Assembly: GCF_000768685.1 (NCBI RefSeq)
Contig: NZ_AVPK01000017.1
Coordinates: 1-34,955 of the forward strand
DNA from: Knoellia subterranea KCTC 19937
Lineage (GTDB): Bacteria; Actinomycetota; Actinomycetes; Actinomycetales; Dermatophilaceae
Direction of reading: 5' to 3'
Length of the DNA: 34,955 nt
Below are positions 22,768 to 30,894 of this stretch, piece after piece. Position numbers and translations under genes: made by a program. Each line of letters begins with the position of its first letter. Position 1 is the stretch's first letter. The notes under the pieces are model-generated. The model was not told the origin of the DNA. It worked only from the letters and a program-made list of their open reading frames with translations, and made no database searches.

Positions 22768-24051
22768 TTAGCGCCAGACGCCACGCGTGTCGATGATGGC
22801 CTTCTCGGCCAGGGTCGCGCGATCGAGGTGCTTGAACTCCTTGTGATCGACCAAGAGCACGACGATGTCGGCCTCAGCGATGGCTTCCTCAGTGCCCGAC
22901 AGGCTCACGTTCCCGCTGGAGGCGAGCGCCGTAGGAAGTTCATCGATGTTGGGTTCGACCGCGAGGATGCGGGCATCGGCGTGACGGGCGGCGAGTTGCT
23001 TGGTGATTTCCAGGGCAGGGGACTCACGCAAGTCATCGATATCCGGCTTGAACGCCAGACCCAGGGCGGCAATGACCGGCGTCTTGAAGCGGTCCGCGCG
23101 TTCCTTGACCTTGCTCAGGACAACCTCAGGCTTGTGGTCGTTGACCTCGCGCGCCGTGCGAATGAGGCGCGCCTCCTCGGGAACCGCGCTGACGATGAAC
23201 CAGGGGTCGACCGCGATGCAGTGTCCGCCCACTCCCGGTCCGGGCTGCAGGATGTTGACCCGCGGGTGCTTGTTCGAGAGTTCGATCAGTTCGAAGACAT
23301 CGATTCCGAGCCTGTCGGCGATGACGGAGAGCTCGTTGGCGAAGGCGATGTTGACGTCACGGAACGAGTTCTCGGTGAGCTTGGCCATCTCGGCGGTGGT
23401 GGCATCAGTCAGGTGCAACTCGGCGTCGCAGAACGTTTGGTACAGGTCTCGCGCGCGCTCCGCGGCCTCACGCGTCAGGCCACCGATGATGCGGTCGTTC
23501 GTGACGAGCTCGATCATCACTCGACCCGGGAGGACCCGCTCCGGACAGTGGGCGAAGTGGACAACCGGGCGTCCGTCCGAGCCATCGAGGCTGAGGTCCG
23601 GCCTTGCATCGAGAACACGCTTGGCCATGTGTTCGGTGGCGCCGGGCGGGGAGGTGGACTCGAGGATCAGCAGCTCCCCACCGCGCAACTGCGGAATGAT
23701 CCCGTCCGTGGCAGCGTCGATGTAGCTGAGATCAGCTTCGTAGCCGTCCTTGAACGGCGTGGGCACCGCCACGATGTACGTGTTGGCCTGGGGGGTGTCC
23801 TTCTGCGCCGACAGCATGCCCTGACTGACCGAGCCGGCGACGTGGGTCGCGAGGTCGGGTTCGACGAAGGGGACCTCACCGCGATTCACCGCGTCGACGT
23901 GCTTGTCGCTGACATCGACGCCAATGACCTTCACCCCGTTGCTGGCCAGGATGGCGGCCGTGGGGAGGCCGATGTAACCGAGGCCGATGACAGCGACGGT
24001 GGAGGAGTTGTGCACGGTGTGGGCCTTGTCTGCGTATTGAGGGGTGTTCAC
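22768..24051 (-). CDS. wecC: UDP-N-acetyl-D-mannosamine dehydrogenase
   Basis: 427 residues. It oxidises UDP-ManNAc to UDP-ManNAcA with two NAD+. Seen: dinucleotide-binding V-I-G-L-G-Y-I-G near the N-terminus, V-A-V-P-T-P-F, E-S-T-S-P-P-G-A-T, A-H-C-P-E-R-V-L-P-G (the ERVLPG form favours WecC over UDP-Glc dehydrogenase), A-K-L-T-E-N-S-F-R-D-V-N-I-A-F-A-N-E, and catalytic Cys in G-G-H-C-I-A-V-D-P-W-F. GTG 24051 is chosen because a good -10 (TAGATT) ends five bases upstream; an in-frame TTG at 24066 would lie upstream of that promoter. It heads the minus-strand operon, with 56 bases before the giant glycosyltransferase. It completes the UDP-ManNAcA pathway begun by wecB on the opposite strand. 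Confidence 0.93.
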   Translation of the reverse strand: MNTPQYADKAHTVHNSSTVAVIGLGYIGLPTAAILASNGVKVIGVDVSDKHVDAVNRGEVPFVEPDLATHVAGSVSQGMLSAQKDTPQANTYIVAVPTPFKDGYEADLSYIDAATDGIIPQLRGGELLILESTSPPGATEHMAKRVLDARPDLSLDGSDGRPVVHFAHCPERVLPGRVMIELVTNDRIIGGLTREAAERARDLYQTFCDAELHLTDATTAEMAKLTENSFRDVNIAFANELSVIADRLGIDVFELIELSNKHPRVNILQPGPGVGGHCIAVDPWFIVSAVPEEARLIRTAREVNDHKPEVVLSKVKERADRFKTPVIAALGLAFKPDIDDLRESPALEITKQLAARHADARILAVEPNIDELPTALASSGNVSLSGTEEAIAEADIVVLLVDHKEFKHLDRATLAEKAIIDTRGVWR

Positions 24052-24056
24052 GGCGA

Positions 24057-24062
24057 AATCTA
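24057..24062 (-). promoter_or_regulatory. -10 element TAGATT for leaderless wecC operon
   Basis: On the minus strand CTGACC, a 16-base spacer, TAGATT, five bases and GTG (24051) follow in order. This is the best-looking promoter in the window, and it faces the plus-strand promoter at 24146 within the same divergent gap. Confidence 0.5.
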
Positions 24063-24145
24063 CCAACTTGGGAACCGGGGTCAGGCCTGCTTCCTCTGGC
24101 CCTCGCAGCGTCGCTGGTCCACACGAGTCAGCGATGCGCGTTCGC

Positions 24146-24151
24146 TAGGAT
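24146..24151 (+). promoter_or_regulatory. -10 element TAGGAT for third gene block
   Basis: TAGGAT is followed by exactly six bases and ATG at 24158, the start of a 29-codon ORF. No convincing -35 is seen. It lies in the divergent gap between wecC and the plus-strand hydrolase gene. Confidence 0.45.
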
Positions 24152-24157
24152 CCGCCC

Positions 24158-24247
24158 ATGCCTTCGTGCCCGGCCTCGACGACCACTTCAATCTTGGGTG
24201 CGGCACCGGCCCGAGACTGGCCCACCGGCTGCGAGCTTCGTGCGTGA
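24158..24247 (+). CDS. Possible leaderless 29-codon leader ORF, coupled to the hydrolase-like gene at 24244
   Basis: ATG at 24158 opens 29 codons ending in TGA at 24245-24247, which overlaps the GTG of the next gene (GTGA at 24244-24247). It begins six bases after TAGGAT. The peptide has two cysteines (4 and 25) and a Ser/Thr run but no recognisable domain, and it is unrelated in sequence to the leader at 2463 despite identical length and layout. It may serve to bring ribosomes to the downstream start. Expression is inferred from geometry only. Confidence 0.35.
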   Translation: MPSCPASTTTSILGAAPARDWPTGCELRA

Positions 24248-24990
24248 GCGGTGGTCAGTCAGTGACTCCCATTCCGAATCAGGTCGTTGACGAGTTAGCT
24301 GGACTGGTCCCGGTCTGCGATGTCGATGACGTCGTGAAGTTCGAACCGAGCCCACTTCCGGGTGCAACGCGGTACAAGTGCGAACTTGCGTCGGCACTCC
24401 CGCTGGAAGCCCTTCTTCTCAACGCTCAATCCGACACGCTCGTCGTGAGCTTCCACGGAGCGCTCAACCGCGAGACGTATGAGCTTCCTCGCTTCGAGCG
24501 ACTCAAGTCACTGCGGGAGACAGGGTTCTCCTCGCTGTATTTTGCCGACCCCGGGTTCCATCAGGATCCACGCCTCCAGCCCACGTGGTTCGCCGGGACC
24601 GTTGACGTGGATCTCTATCCACTACTTGCTGATTGGACCATTTCGGCAGCTCGCTCCATCGGAGCACGTCGCGTGATCTTCTCCGGATCGTGCGGAGGCG
24701 GTTTTGCTGCGCTTCAGGTCTCCGCGTTGGTCCCACAGAGTTTTGCGCTGGCATTCAACCCCCAGACGGCCATCTCAAAGTATCTGGACGGTGGCTCTTC
24801 GTATGGCGCGCAGCGCGGATTTGTCGATCTCGCCATGCCGTCATTGGCTCCGAACGGGTTTGGCTCTCTCGAATCGGATGTTGACTGGGCCGCGCCCTTG
24901 GGCGATCGATTGACGGTGCTCCAGCGATACTCGGTTCCGCGGGGAAACCAGCCCGATGGTGTTCTCAGATGCGCTGAGAAGGACAATTGA
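24244..24990 (+). CDS. Alpha/beta-hydrolase-like protein, probably C-terminally truncated
   Basis: 248 residues related to the hydrolase modules at 11688-13739 and 14788-17484. After a strand T-L-V-V-S-F-H-G-A-L-N-R (65-76) comes the elbow S-G-S-C-G-G-G (147-153, Ser149), then F-A-L-A-F-N-P-Q-T-A-I-S-K-Y-L, closely matching A-L-V-W-N-A-Q-T-D-L in the 683-residue paralogue. The region that carries the acidic D-x-H segment and the last His in the paralogues is missing: the chain ends about 20 residues after L-T-V-L-Q-R-Y. It may therefore be inactive, or a remnant. GTG 24244 is supported by the leader ORF overlap. GC content is visibly lower than in the flanking operons. No signal peptide. Confidence 0.65.
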   Translation: MSGGQSVTPIPNQVVDELAGLVPVCDVDDVVKFEPSPLPGATRYKCELASALPLEALLLNAQSDTLVVSFHGALNRETYELPRFERLKSLRETGFSSLYFADPGFHQDPRLQPTWFAGTVDVDLYPLLADWTISAARSIGARRVIFSGSCGGGFAALQVSALVPQSFALAFNPQTAISKYLDGGSSYGAQRGFVDLAMPSLAPNGFGSLESDVDWAAPLGDRLTVLQRYSVPRGNQPDGVLRCAEKDN

Positions 24991-24997
24991 GTGGTCC

Positions 24998-25020
24998 CGA
25001 CCCCTTGGCGAGCGGGGTTG
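24998..25020 (+). terminator. Intergenic hairpin, possible weak terminator
   Basis: CGACCCC (24998-25004) pairs with GGGGTTG (25014-25020) around a 9-base loop, with one G-U pair. Only a mixed T/G stretch follows, so it may be an attenuating or mRNA-end structure rather than a full terminator. It fills the 84-base gap after the hydrolase-like gene. Confidence 0.3.
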
Positions 25021-25074
25021 TGTTGAGTTGTGATCGTGCCGATGACAGGAGCCACGCAAGATGAGGGGACGGAT

Positions 25075-25503
25075 GTGACATCAGAATCTGTCTACACACT
25101 AGATCCGATATTCCATGCCGCTTCTCTGGAGATGAGCGTCGAGGTGCTGTCGGGACTCGTCCGCGATCGGACCTATCTCGTGGCTCTGGATGCCGTCGAC
25201 CCTGAAGGTCAGCTGGTCGAGGCCCCAGACCTGTCCTGGCCGTACTCAAAGAGTTTGGACTGCGTGTTCGCGTACCTCAGTGCCACGTCGGGTGGATACG
25301 TCGATCTTCCGAAGGTGACCTCACGCGCCCCCGTCTCTACCTTCCGCCTCCGTGTTCTCCCGTGGGCAAAGGGGAAGTCTGGGCCACCCCCGGAGGTGGA
25401 GTTTGGGCGACTGGTCTACCGATACGGCACCGCACCCCTCCCGGTCGGGTCCGGGACGCCCCGATGGTTCGCCGGTGTCATCACCCCACAGGTGGTGGCA
25501 TGA
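25075..25503 (+). CDS. Uncharacterised small protein, probable beta-sandwich
   Basis: 142 residues, not recognised. Alternating hydrophobic strands (for example L-E-M-S-V-E-V-L, Y-L-V-A-L-D-A-V, S-T-F-R-L-R-V-L) suggest an all-beta domain; there is no signal peptide, TM segment or metal motif. GTG 25075 is chosen because GAGGGGA ends six bases upstream; in-frame ATG 25042 and GTG 25030 are longer alternatives. The stop overlaps the ATG of the two-domain glycosyltransferase (ATGA at 25500-25503), so the two are translationally coupled and may work together, for example as an accessory or binding subunit. That role is inference from position only. Confidence 0.6.
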   Translation: MTSESVYTLDPIFHAASLEMSVEVLSGLVRDRTYLVALDAVDPEGQLVEAPDLSWPYSKSLDCVFAYLSATSGGYVDLPKVTSRAPVSTFRLRVLPWAKGKSGPPPEVEFGRLVYRYGTAPLPVGSGTPRWFAGVITPQVVA

Positions 25504-27683
25504 ACACTGGGCTGAGTGTCTCTGTCATCCTTCTCCCCGACGGTTGGTCCGACACACTTTTGCGCGCGACCATTGATAACCTCCGCCGGGCGCTCGGCTC
25601 CGTTCAGGGTGAAATCATCCTTGCTTCACGGGATCATTCCGGCCTGGAGGAGCCGTCTTGGATCGAGGCGGCGGCTCTGGATACCGGCTGCCTCTTCGTG
25701 CCATCCGTTGCCCGGACACGCGCCGGGACGTTCAACTCTGCAGCGGCGGTCGCTGGTGGAGAGTTCCTGCTCATCGCCGACGAAGACTGGTTCTTTCCCG
25801 ATGGGGCTGTGGCGGCAGCGCTGGAGTCCTTGACGTCGCGAGATGGTTCTCACGCCGGGGTCTTCGAACGACGTGACGTAGCTGGGGCGCAGGACCTGAC
25901 TTTGCTGGTCGAGAGCATCAGTGCCAGCTCGATGCGCTACGTGGAGTCGACGCCGCGCCCGCGCTGGAACCGAGGGATGGCCATGCTGTGCAGGGCAGAC
26001 CTCTTCGTGCGGCTCCGAGGACTCGACGAACGAGAAGCATTCGACTCCCATGTCGGGTGGGACCTGTGTGTCAGGCTTGGGCGGGCCGCGGAGACCATCG
26101 AGTGGTTTGCAGAGCCACAATTGACCGCGTATCACGCGCTTGGTGGAACCTGCCCAGATCCGGCACGGCATGGTCCGGAAGGTGATCACCACCGACGCAA
26201 TCGGGTGGCCCTCCTGGAAGAGGACCCGTCGATCTACCGCAATTTGATCGACTGGTCGGTGCCACGCGAACTGAGGCGGCCACTGGTGTCCGTTTGCATC
26301 GCAACGCGGGACCGAGGCGACTACATCGCCGAGAGCATCAAGTCGGTCTTGGCCCAGACGTTTGCCGACTTCGAGGTGATCGTGGTCGACGACGGGTCCA
26401 CTGACACCACTCGCGAAGCGGTCGCAGCGATCCAGGATCCACGTGTTCGGTATGTGTTTCAGTCACCGAGCGGCATCAGTGCTGCGCGGAACCGCGGAGC
26501 AGACGAATCCCGTGGATTCTTCACGGCCGTCCACGATGACGATGATCTGATGCTGCCCTGGCGCTTGGAAGCGGGACTTGCTGCACTGAACAAGGATGTC
26601 GACGCCACCTTCGGTGCTTGGGTGAACTTCGACGACGAGACTGCCGCGATGGTTCTGCATGCCACGCGCGAAGCTTTCACGCAGGAACTCCTCGCGTTCA
26701 ATGGCATGGGCCCGGGGCATGCCACTTGGCTGCTTCCGACGGCGCTGGTGCGGCGGGTCAGGTACGACGAGACACTGTCTGCCGCGGTCGATATCAACCT
26801 TGCGTCGCGCCTGATGTGGAACGGCGTTCGTTGGACACACACCGGAAAGGTCCACTTCATTCGGCGGATCCACCACCGGCAGGTCACCGCGGTCGACGGG
26901 GGGCGGCAGCGTTCGGCCGCTCTCCTCACCAGATACGCCGCCATCCTGCCTGCCGCCGCATCTGGCCGGAGATCGTTGCGGAAGGCGGCCGGCGAGATAA
27001 AGCCTCCGGCGATCAAGGAGAAAGCCGACCTCTTCCGCTCTTTCGGCGTCTACCTGCCTGACCACCTCGTGCGCCGTACCGGATTGATCGTGAACAACGC
27101 GACGAACAAGATCATCGCCTTGGATCGTTACGACGCAGTGAGTTACATGCTGGCCGAACACGACCTCATGACTGGGAAACTTCGATTCGAGTTCAGCGAG
27201 GTGGATGAGTTCACCTGGGACGACATCGTGCGGATGCGCGACGCCGGTTTGGTCGGGATCCAACTCGGTGCCGTGAGGCGTCATGGCCCGCCACCCTCGA
27301 CGGCCGGGGAAGCAGAAGCCGAGGGTCTCCCACAGCCCCGAAGAGCTGCGGCAGCCATCGAGCGACGGCTCGGTGATCTCATGACCGACCTCGACAAGCG
27401 AGGCAAGTCGCCTGCATGGCTGATCAACCCTTCGGGAGATCTGACGGAGCGGGAAATTGCACTGCTGGGCGAGCCAGCGCGCGCAGTGCGGCTTTCGGCG
27501 GCCAGTGAGGGCGGAGGCCGTGTTCGCATGGACGCGGTTGGGTACCCCTTCTGGTCGCAGGCACTCAGGGCCATGCGCCAACTTCGCCCCTGCTTGGAAT
27601 CGGGAAGATTGGTCTATTTGGACTCTGAGGCTCGCGACTGGCGAACTCTGATCGATGCATTGACCGGCGAGGAGGGGATCTGA
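25500..27683 (+). CDS. Fusion of two GT-A (GT2-like) glycosyltransferase domains with an unknown C-terminal domain
   Basis: 727 residues. Domain 1 (~5-250) is a divergent GT-A fold with L-I-A-D-E-D-W (91-97) as its DXD-like site and V-G-W-D-L-C-V-R (185-192) as the acceptor-side acidic motif. Domain 2 (~261-470) is a classical GT2: V-S-V-C-I-A-T-R-D-R (263-272), V-V-D-D-G-S-T-D (295-302) and V-H-D-D-D-D-L (344-350). Residues ~500-727 form a domain I do not recognise, with F-S-E-V-D-E-F-T-W-D-D (565-575) and no membrane segment. ATG 25500 overlaps the upstream stop and has AGGTGG before it. Cytoplasmic; two active sites suggest it adds a disaccharide unit or two different sugars. Donors are unknown. 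Confidence 0.85.
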   Translation: MNTGLSVSVILLPDGWSDTLLRATIDNLRRALGSVQGEIILASRDHSGLEEPSWIEAAALDTGCLFVPSVARTRAGTFNSAAAVAGGEFLLIADEDWFFPDGAVAAALESLTSRDGSHAGVFERRDVAGAQDLTLLVESISASSMRYVESTPRPRWNRGMAMLCRADLFVRLRGLDEREAFDSHVGWDLCVRLGRAAETIEWFAEPQLTAYHALGGTCPDPARHGPEGDHHRRNRVALLEEDPSIYRNLIDWSVPRELRRPLVSVCIATRDRGDYIAESIKSVLAQTFADFEVIVVDDGSTDTTREAVAAIQDPRVRYVFQSPSGISAARNRGADESRGFFTAVHDDDDLMLPWRLEAGLAALNKDVDATFGAWVNFDDETAAMVLHATREAFTQELLAFNGMGPGHATWLLPTALVRRVRYDETLSAAVDINLASRLMWNGVRWTHTGKVHFIRRIHHRQVTAVDGGRQRSAALLTRYAAILPAAASGRRSLRKAAGEIKPPAIKEKADLFRSFGVYLPDHLVRRTGLIVNNATNKIIALDRYDAVSYMLAEHDLMTGKLRFEFSEVDEFTWDDIVRMRDAGLVGIQLGAVRRHGPPPSTAGEAEAEGLPQPRRAAAAIERRLGDLMTDLDKRGKSPAWLINPSGDLTEREIALLGEPARAVRLSAASEGGGRVRMDAVGYPFWSQALRAMRQLRPCLESGRLVYLDSEARDWRTLIDALTGEEGI

Positions 27684-27684
27684 G

Positions 27685-28380
27685 GTGGAGATCCTGCTCA
27701 AGGAACAACCCGACGGCAAAACGATGATCGAGCTTGCCCCCGTAGGGCCTGCGGAGGCACGACCCCACTTGTCAAGGCTGCTCATTGACTCCCCCATTGA
27801 CAAGCTCCCGGGAGACCGCCTGGCCGTGGCGTCGGCTCTGATATTTCAACAGCATTTCCGAGGAATGGTCCGGTTGCCCAAACCTGTGTCGCCGGAAATC
27901 GCTGCGCACCTGACCAAACTCCGACAGCCAGTCTGGTGTTCCGTGGGACCCGTGGACGACACGGGCAGCCAGCACGGAGGTCGCGGTACCACTCTCGTGC
28001 TTGACATTGACCATGCGTGGCTGGAGGCGGCGAACACGGTTGATTCCGGCGCGCGCGTCGTCGTGACCCTTCTTCGCGGCGACAAGTGGTCGGGGCGAAT
28101 CTTTTCGATGGATCGCCTCGCTGTGGCGAGCAACGTCTGGCTTTTCGACTCGGGTGAGGACTCGGTTCGAGCGCTGACCCCATATCTGGGAGTGGCTCTT
28201 CTTCTCGGCGGCGACCTTGAATGCAGCCGGATGTACTTGCCGCATACTCGACGGCCAGATCCGGAGTGGGAGACCTACGTCACGACTCTTATGTCAGCAA
28301 TCGGTGTCGAACTCACCTTCTGCACACCGACTGACGTCGGTCACCTCCTTCGTGATAGCGGGGTTTCTCGTGTCCGGTAA
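27685..28380 (+). CDS. Uncharacterised protein in glycosyltransferase operon
   Basis: 231 residues, function not recognised. It starts one base after the preceding stop, with GTG 27685 behind a strong GGAGGGG site (27670-27677), and overlaps the next gene by 11 bp, so it is an integral part of the operon. Mixed alpha/beta pattern: L-V-L-D-I-D-H-A-W-L near 103-112, V-V-V-T-L-L-R-G-D near 124-132 and V-A-L-L-L-G-G-D near 169-176. No TM segment or signal peptide, and no glycosyltransferase DXD or Walker motif was identified. It could be a degenerate transferase or an accessory protein for the enzymes around it; neither can be shown from sequence. Confidence 0.65.
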   Translation: MEILLKEQPDGKTMIELAPVGPAEARPHLSRLLIDSPIDKLPGDRLAVASALIFQQHFRGMVRLPKPVSPEIAAHLTKLRQPVWCSVGPVDDTGSQHGGRGTTLVLDIDHAWLEAANTVDSGARVVVTLLRGDKWSGRIFSMDRLAVASNVWLFDSGEDSVRALTPYLGVALLLGGDLECSRMYLPHTRRPDPEWETYVTTLMSAIGVELTFCTPTDVGHLLRDSGVSRVR

Positions 28381-29449
28381 GCGCATTTTCATGCCAGCCC
28401 GCACAGTCGCTGACTGGGGAGGGCTCCATGAATACATTGAGGGCGCCTCACGCTCACTCGTCGCAGCGGGCAACGAGGTGACCGTTGCCTGTGCTTCAGG
28501 GCTTGTCGCCGATCGCGTGCGGGCCACTGGGGCGACGGTCATCGAGGTGGACTGGGCAGATTGGAAGCCAGTCGGTGACCTTCTTCGAACGTCGGACCGC
28601 TACGACATCGTGTTCGCTCACGCCTCAGGCGCCCGAGATCTGGCGCTGTATGTCAATGAGGCTTGGGGCGCCGACTTGTATGTCATGTGCCACGGGGCGT
28701 TCCACGACTACGTCTACACCTGGTCGGACAAGGTCACAGCCTTCCTTGCTGCGAGTCCCAGCCTGGTTGACTTCTTGGTCAGGATTGGGAAAGTCGACCC
28801 CTGGAGGGTTGAGATGGTCGCGAATGGAGTTCCTGACCACGTTCTTGAGATGCCGTTGAAGACTCTGGAAGAGAAACTCTCCGACGGTGTCGGCCGCATC
28901 GTCATGGCGTCCCGGATCGCGCAGGACAAAAGCGCACAGTTTCCGGTCGCTCGCGAAGTTCTCTTGGCATGCCAGCAGGCTATTCCGAATGTCAAATGGC
29001 AGCTCGACGTATTGGGCGATGGACCGCTTCGACCCCGCATGGAACGCGAAATGGGGCGGTTTGCCGCAAGCCATGGGCTCGATGTCAATTTCGCCGGCTG
29101 GGTACCCCCCGAAGAAGTACCTATTCGGATGAACTCTGCCGTTATCGGACTGGTGGCAGGGATGGGGGGTATTAGAACGCTGGCTGCTGGCGCCCTCTGT
29201 GTTGGCGTCGGTGCCCGAGACAATGTGGGCCTACAGGTTGGCCAGAATCTCAGGGCGGGCCTGTGGAGCAATTTCGGCGACCATGGGTGCCCCCAATTCA
29301 CCGCGACACCGATTGCGGATGATATTCGGACGTACCTCAGAACAGGACCGTACGAGGAGGCGCAACAGATTGGTCGACTCGCCGTGAAGCGAGCCAGAGC
29401 CGCCTCAGTCGTGGACGGAGCGCTGCTCTCTGCCCTACAGGCGGGCTGA
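28370..29449 (+). CDS. Glycosyltransferase, GT4-like
   Basis: 359 residues. The N-terminal strand begins at K4-R-I-F-M-P and is followed by the glycine-rich W-G-G-L-H-E-Y-I-E-G-A-S-R-S-L (16-30), typical of GT4 acceptor domains. V-A-N-G-V-P-D (150-156), I-V-M-A-S-R-I-A-Q-D-K (177-187), L-D-V-L-G-D-G-P-L (212-220) and F-A-G-W-V-P-P-E-E (241-249) match the C-terminal GT-B nucleotide-sugar domain. The usual E-x7-E block is degenerate: around 259-290 the sequence is L-V-A-G-M-G-G-I-R-T-L-A-A-G-A-L, so catalysis or donor binding may be atypical. GTG 28370 overlaps the upstream gene by 11 bp; ATG 28391 would remove the first strand. It ends in a TGATG overlap with the next gene. Confidence 0.78.
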   Translation: MSGKRIFMPARTVADWGGLHEYIEGASRSLVAAGNEVTVACASGLVADRVRATGATVIEVDWADWKPVGDLLRTSDRYDIVFAHASGARDLALYVNEAWGADLYVMCHGAFHDYVYTWSDKVTAFLAASPSLVDFLVRIGKVDPWRVEMVANGVPDHVLEMPLKTLEEKLSDGVGRIVMASRIAQDKSAQFPVAREVLLACQQAIPNVKWQLDVLGDGPLRPRMEREMGRFAASHGLDVNFAGWVPPEEVPIRMNSAVIGLVAGMGGIRTLAAGALCVGVGARDNVGLQVGQNLRAGLWSNFGDHGCPQFTATPIADDIRTYLRTGPYEEAQQIGRLAVKRARAASVVDGALLSALQAG

Positions 29450-30747
29450 TGATCGCGCAGAGTTCGTCCGCTCGGAGTCACGAGGCCATCGTCTTGGTCA
29501 CGAATGCCTACCCCAGTGATGAGGACCTGTATCGATATGGATTCGTCCACACGCGCGTCAAGGCCTATCTCAAAGCAGGTCTGAAGCTGGATGTGTACTG
29601 CGTTGACCTCCGCCGCGACTCGGAAGCGACCTACGTGTTCGACGGGGTTACCGTTGTTACGGGTCCGCCGGCCGACTTCCAGAGCTGGGTCTCTGTGCGT
29701 GGACGCGCTACCTATCTGGTTCACTTCCCGGTGAAGTACATGCTCGAGCCACTGAGACAGTTGAGGCCCGAACCGCGCGTGATCATGTGGTTTCACGGAT
29801 ACGAAATCGAGGCATGGCATCGGCGTTGGTTCAACTTCCTCGATGATGACACAACGACCGCAGCGTCATTGATCCACCTCAGGCAGCATTCGACAGAGGC
29901 CCTGGCGTATTTGCGTGACTTCCTGAAAGATCGGCCGCTCGCCCAGTGTGTCACCGTGTCCGACTGGTTCCGCCACTTCGTCGTGGAACCAGACCTGGGT
30001 CTCATGCCCAGGCACTTCAGTGTCATCCCCAACTTTGTCGACCCGGGCCTGTTTCGATTCGAGAACAAAGCGCCCGACCACTCACGCAAGGTGCTCGTGG
30101 TCCGGCCGTTCACCTCGCGCAAGTACGCCACCGAGTCGGTCATCCAGACCATCGTGGAGGTCGTCAGGAGGACGGGCGCCAGCGAGTTCCAATTCAGCGT
30201 CTTCGGTGAGGGCCCTCTTTTCGCTGAGGCAGAGGCGTCCCTTCGTGGATTGCCGAACGTGGCTCTCCATCGACGCTTTCTCACCCGTGCCGAGGTCGCC
30301 GAGCAGCACCGCCTGCACGGCATTTACCTCAACCCGACCGTGTGGGACTCGCACGGCGTCTCGACCTCCGAAGCGATGTCCTCGGGTCTCGTGCCGGTGA
30401 CGACCGATGTCTGCGCCGTCCCGGAGTTTGTCACCGACGATGTCAGCGGCATCCTTGCACCGCCTCATGACATCGACGCGCTGGCCGAGGGCATCATCGA
30501 ACTGGGACGTGATCAGGCTCGCCACCGGCGTCTGTCTCGTCGTGCAGCCGAGGACACGGCCCGCCAGTGCGGCTGGGACGCCACGATCGCTCGGGAGCTG
30601 GCGCTGATCGACGGGACCGGGTCGACCGACACTGTCACCGCCCCCCGATCCGACGTGGACTGGATGGCCAGATACCGCTTTCTCGAGGCGCAGTTCGAGG
30701 CTGCCTTGATGGAAGCCAAGAAGTCCATGGCCCCCGACCACCCTTGA
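29449..30747 (+). CDS. Glycosyltransferase, GT4 family
   Basis: 432 residues. Signs of the GT-B fold: an N-terminal strand with V-T-N-A-Y-P-S (17-23), W-F-H-G-Y-E-I-E-A-W (113-122), V-I-P-N-F-V-D-P (about 192-199), V-V-R-P-F-T-S-R-K-Y (about 217-226), F-S-V-F-G-E-G-P-L-F, and H-G-V-S-T-S-E-A-M-S-S-G-L-V-P-V-T-T with the conserved Glu of the E-x7-E region, then A-V-P-E-F-V. The last ~40 residues (F-L-E-A-Q-F-E-A-A-L-M-E-A-K-K) are a helical tail. ATG 29449 overlaps the upstream stop (TGATG). Intact catalytic landmarks make it a likely active transferase; donor and acceptor unknown. Last gene before a 147-base gap. Confidence 0.88.
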   Translation: MIAQSSSARSHEAIVLVTNAYPSDEDLYRYGFVHTRVKAYLKAGLKLDVYCVDLRRDSEATYVFDGVTVVTGPPADFQSWVSVRGRATYLVHFPVKYMLEPLRQLRPEPRVIMWFHGYEIEAWHRRWFNFLDDDTTTAASLIHLRQHSTEALAYLRDFLKDRPLAQCVTVSDWFRHFVVEPDLGLMPRHFSVIPNFVDPGLFRFENKAPDHSRKVLVVRPFTSRKYATESVIQTIVEVVRRTGASEFQFSVFGEGPLFAEAEASLRGLPNVALHRRFLTRAEVAEQHRLHGIYLNPTVWDSHGVSTSEAMSSGLVPVTTDVCAVPEFVTDDVSGILAPPHDIDALAEGIIELGRDQARHRRLSRRAAEDTARQCGWDATIARELALIDGTGSTDTVTAPRSDVDWMARYRFLEAQFEAALMEAKKSMAPDHP

Positions 30748-30822
30748 TCTGCGTCACGGAAACAGCTGGGAGTCGGACACGATTTCGACTGCATCGTCTC
30801 CACCACGCATTTCCCGAAACGC

Positions 30823-30852
30823 CTGCGAACGAATTCCTGACAGTCCTACCCT
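30823..30852 (+). promoter_or_regulatory. Candidate promoter for the TupA-like gene
   Basis: CTGCGA (30823-30828), an 18-base spacer and TACCCT (30847-30852) would place transcription start about 35 bases before the GTG at 30895. The leader contains a strong ribosome-binding site. The 147-base gap otherwise holds nothing recognisable. Confidence 0.35.
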
Positions 30853-30894
30853 GTCCATCAATCCGGCCAAGACTGGTGAAGGGAGGGGGGCCAC

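Noticed and set aside
22828-24243. Long upstream extension of the hydrolase-like gene at 24244
   Set aside because: It runs antisense through all of wecC and has no domain; the leader-ORF overlap supports GTG 24244 as the start.
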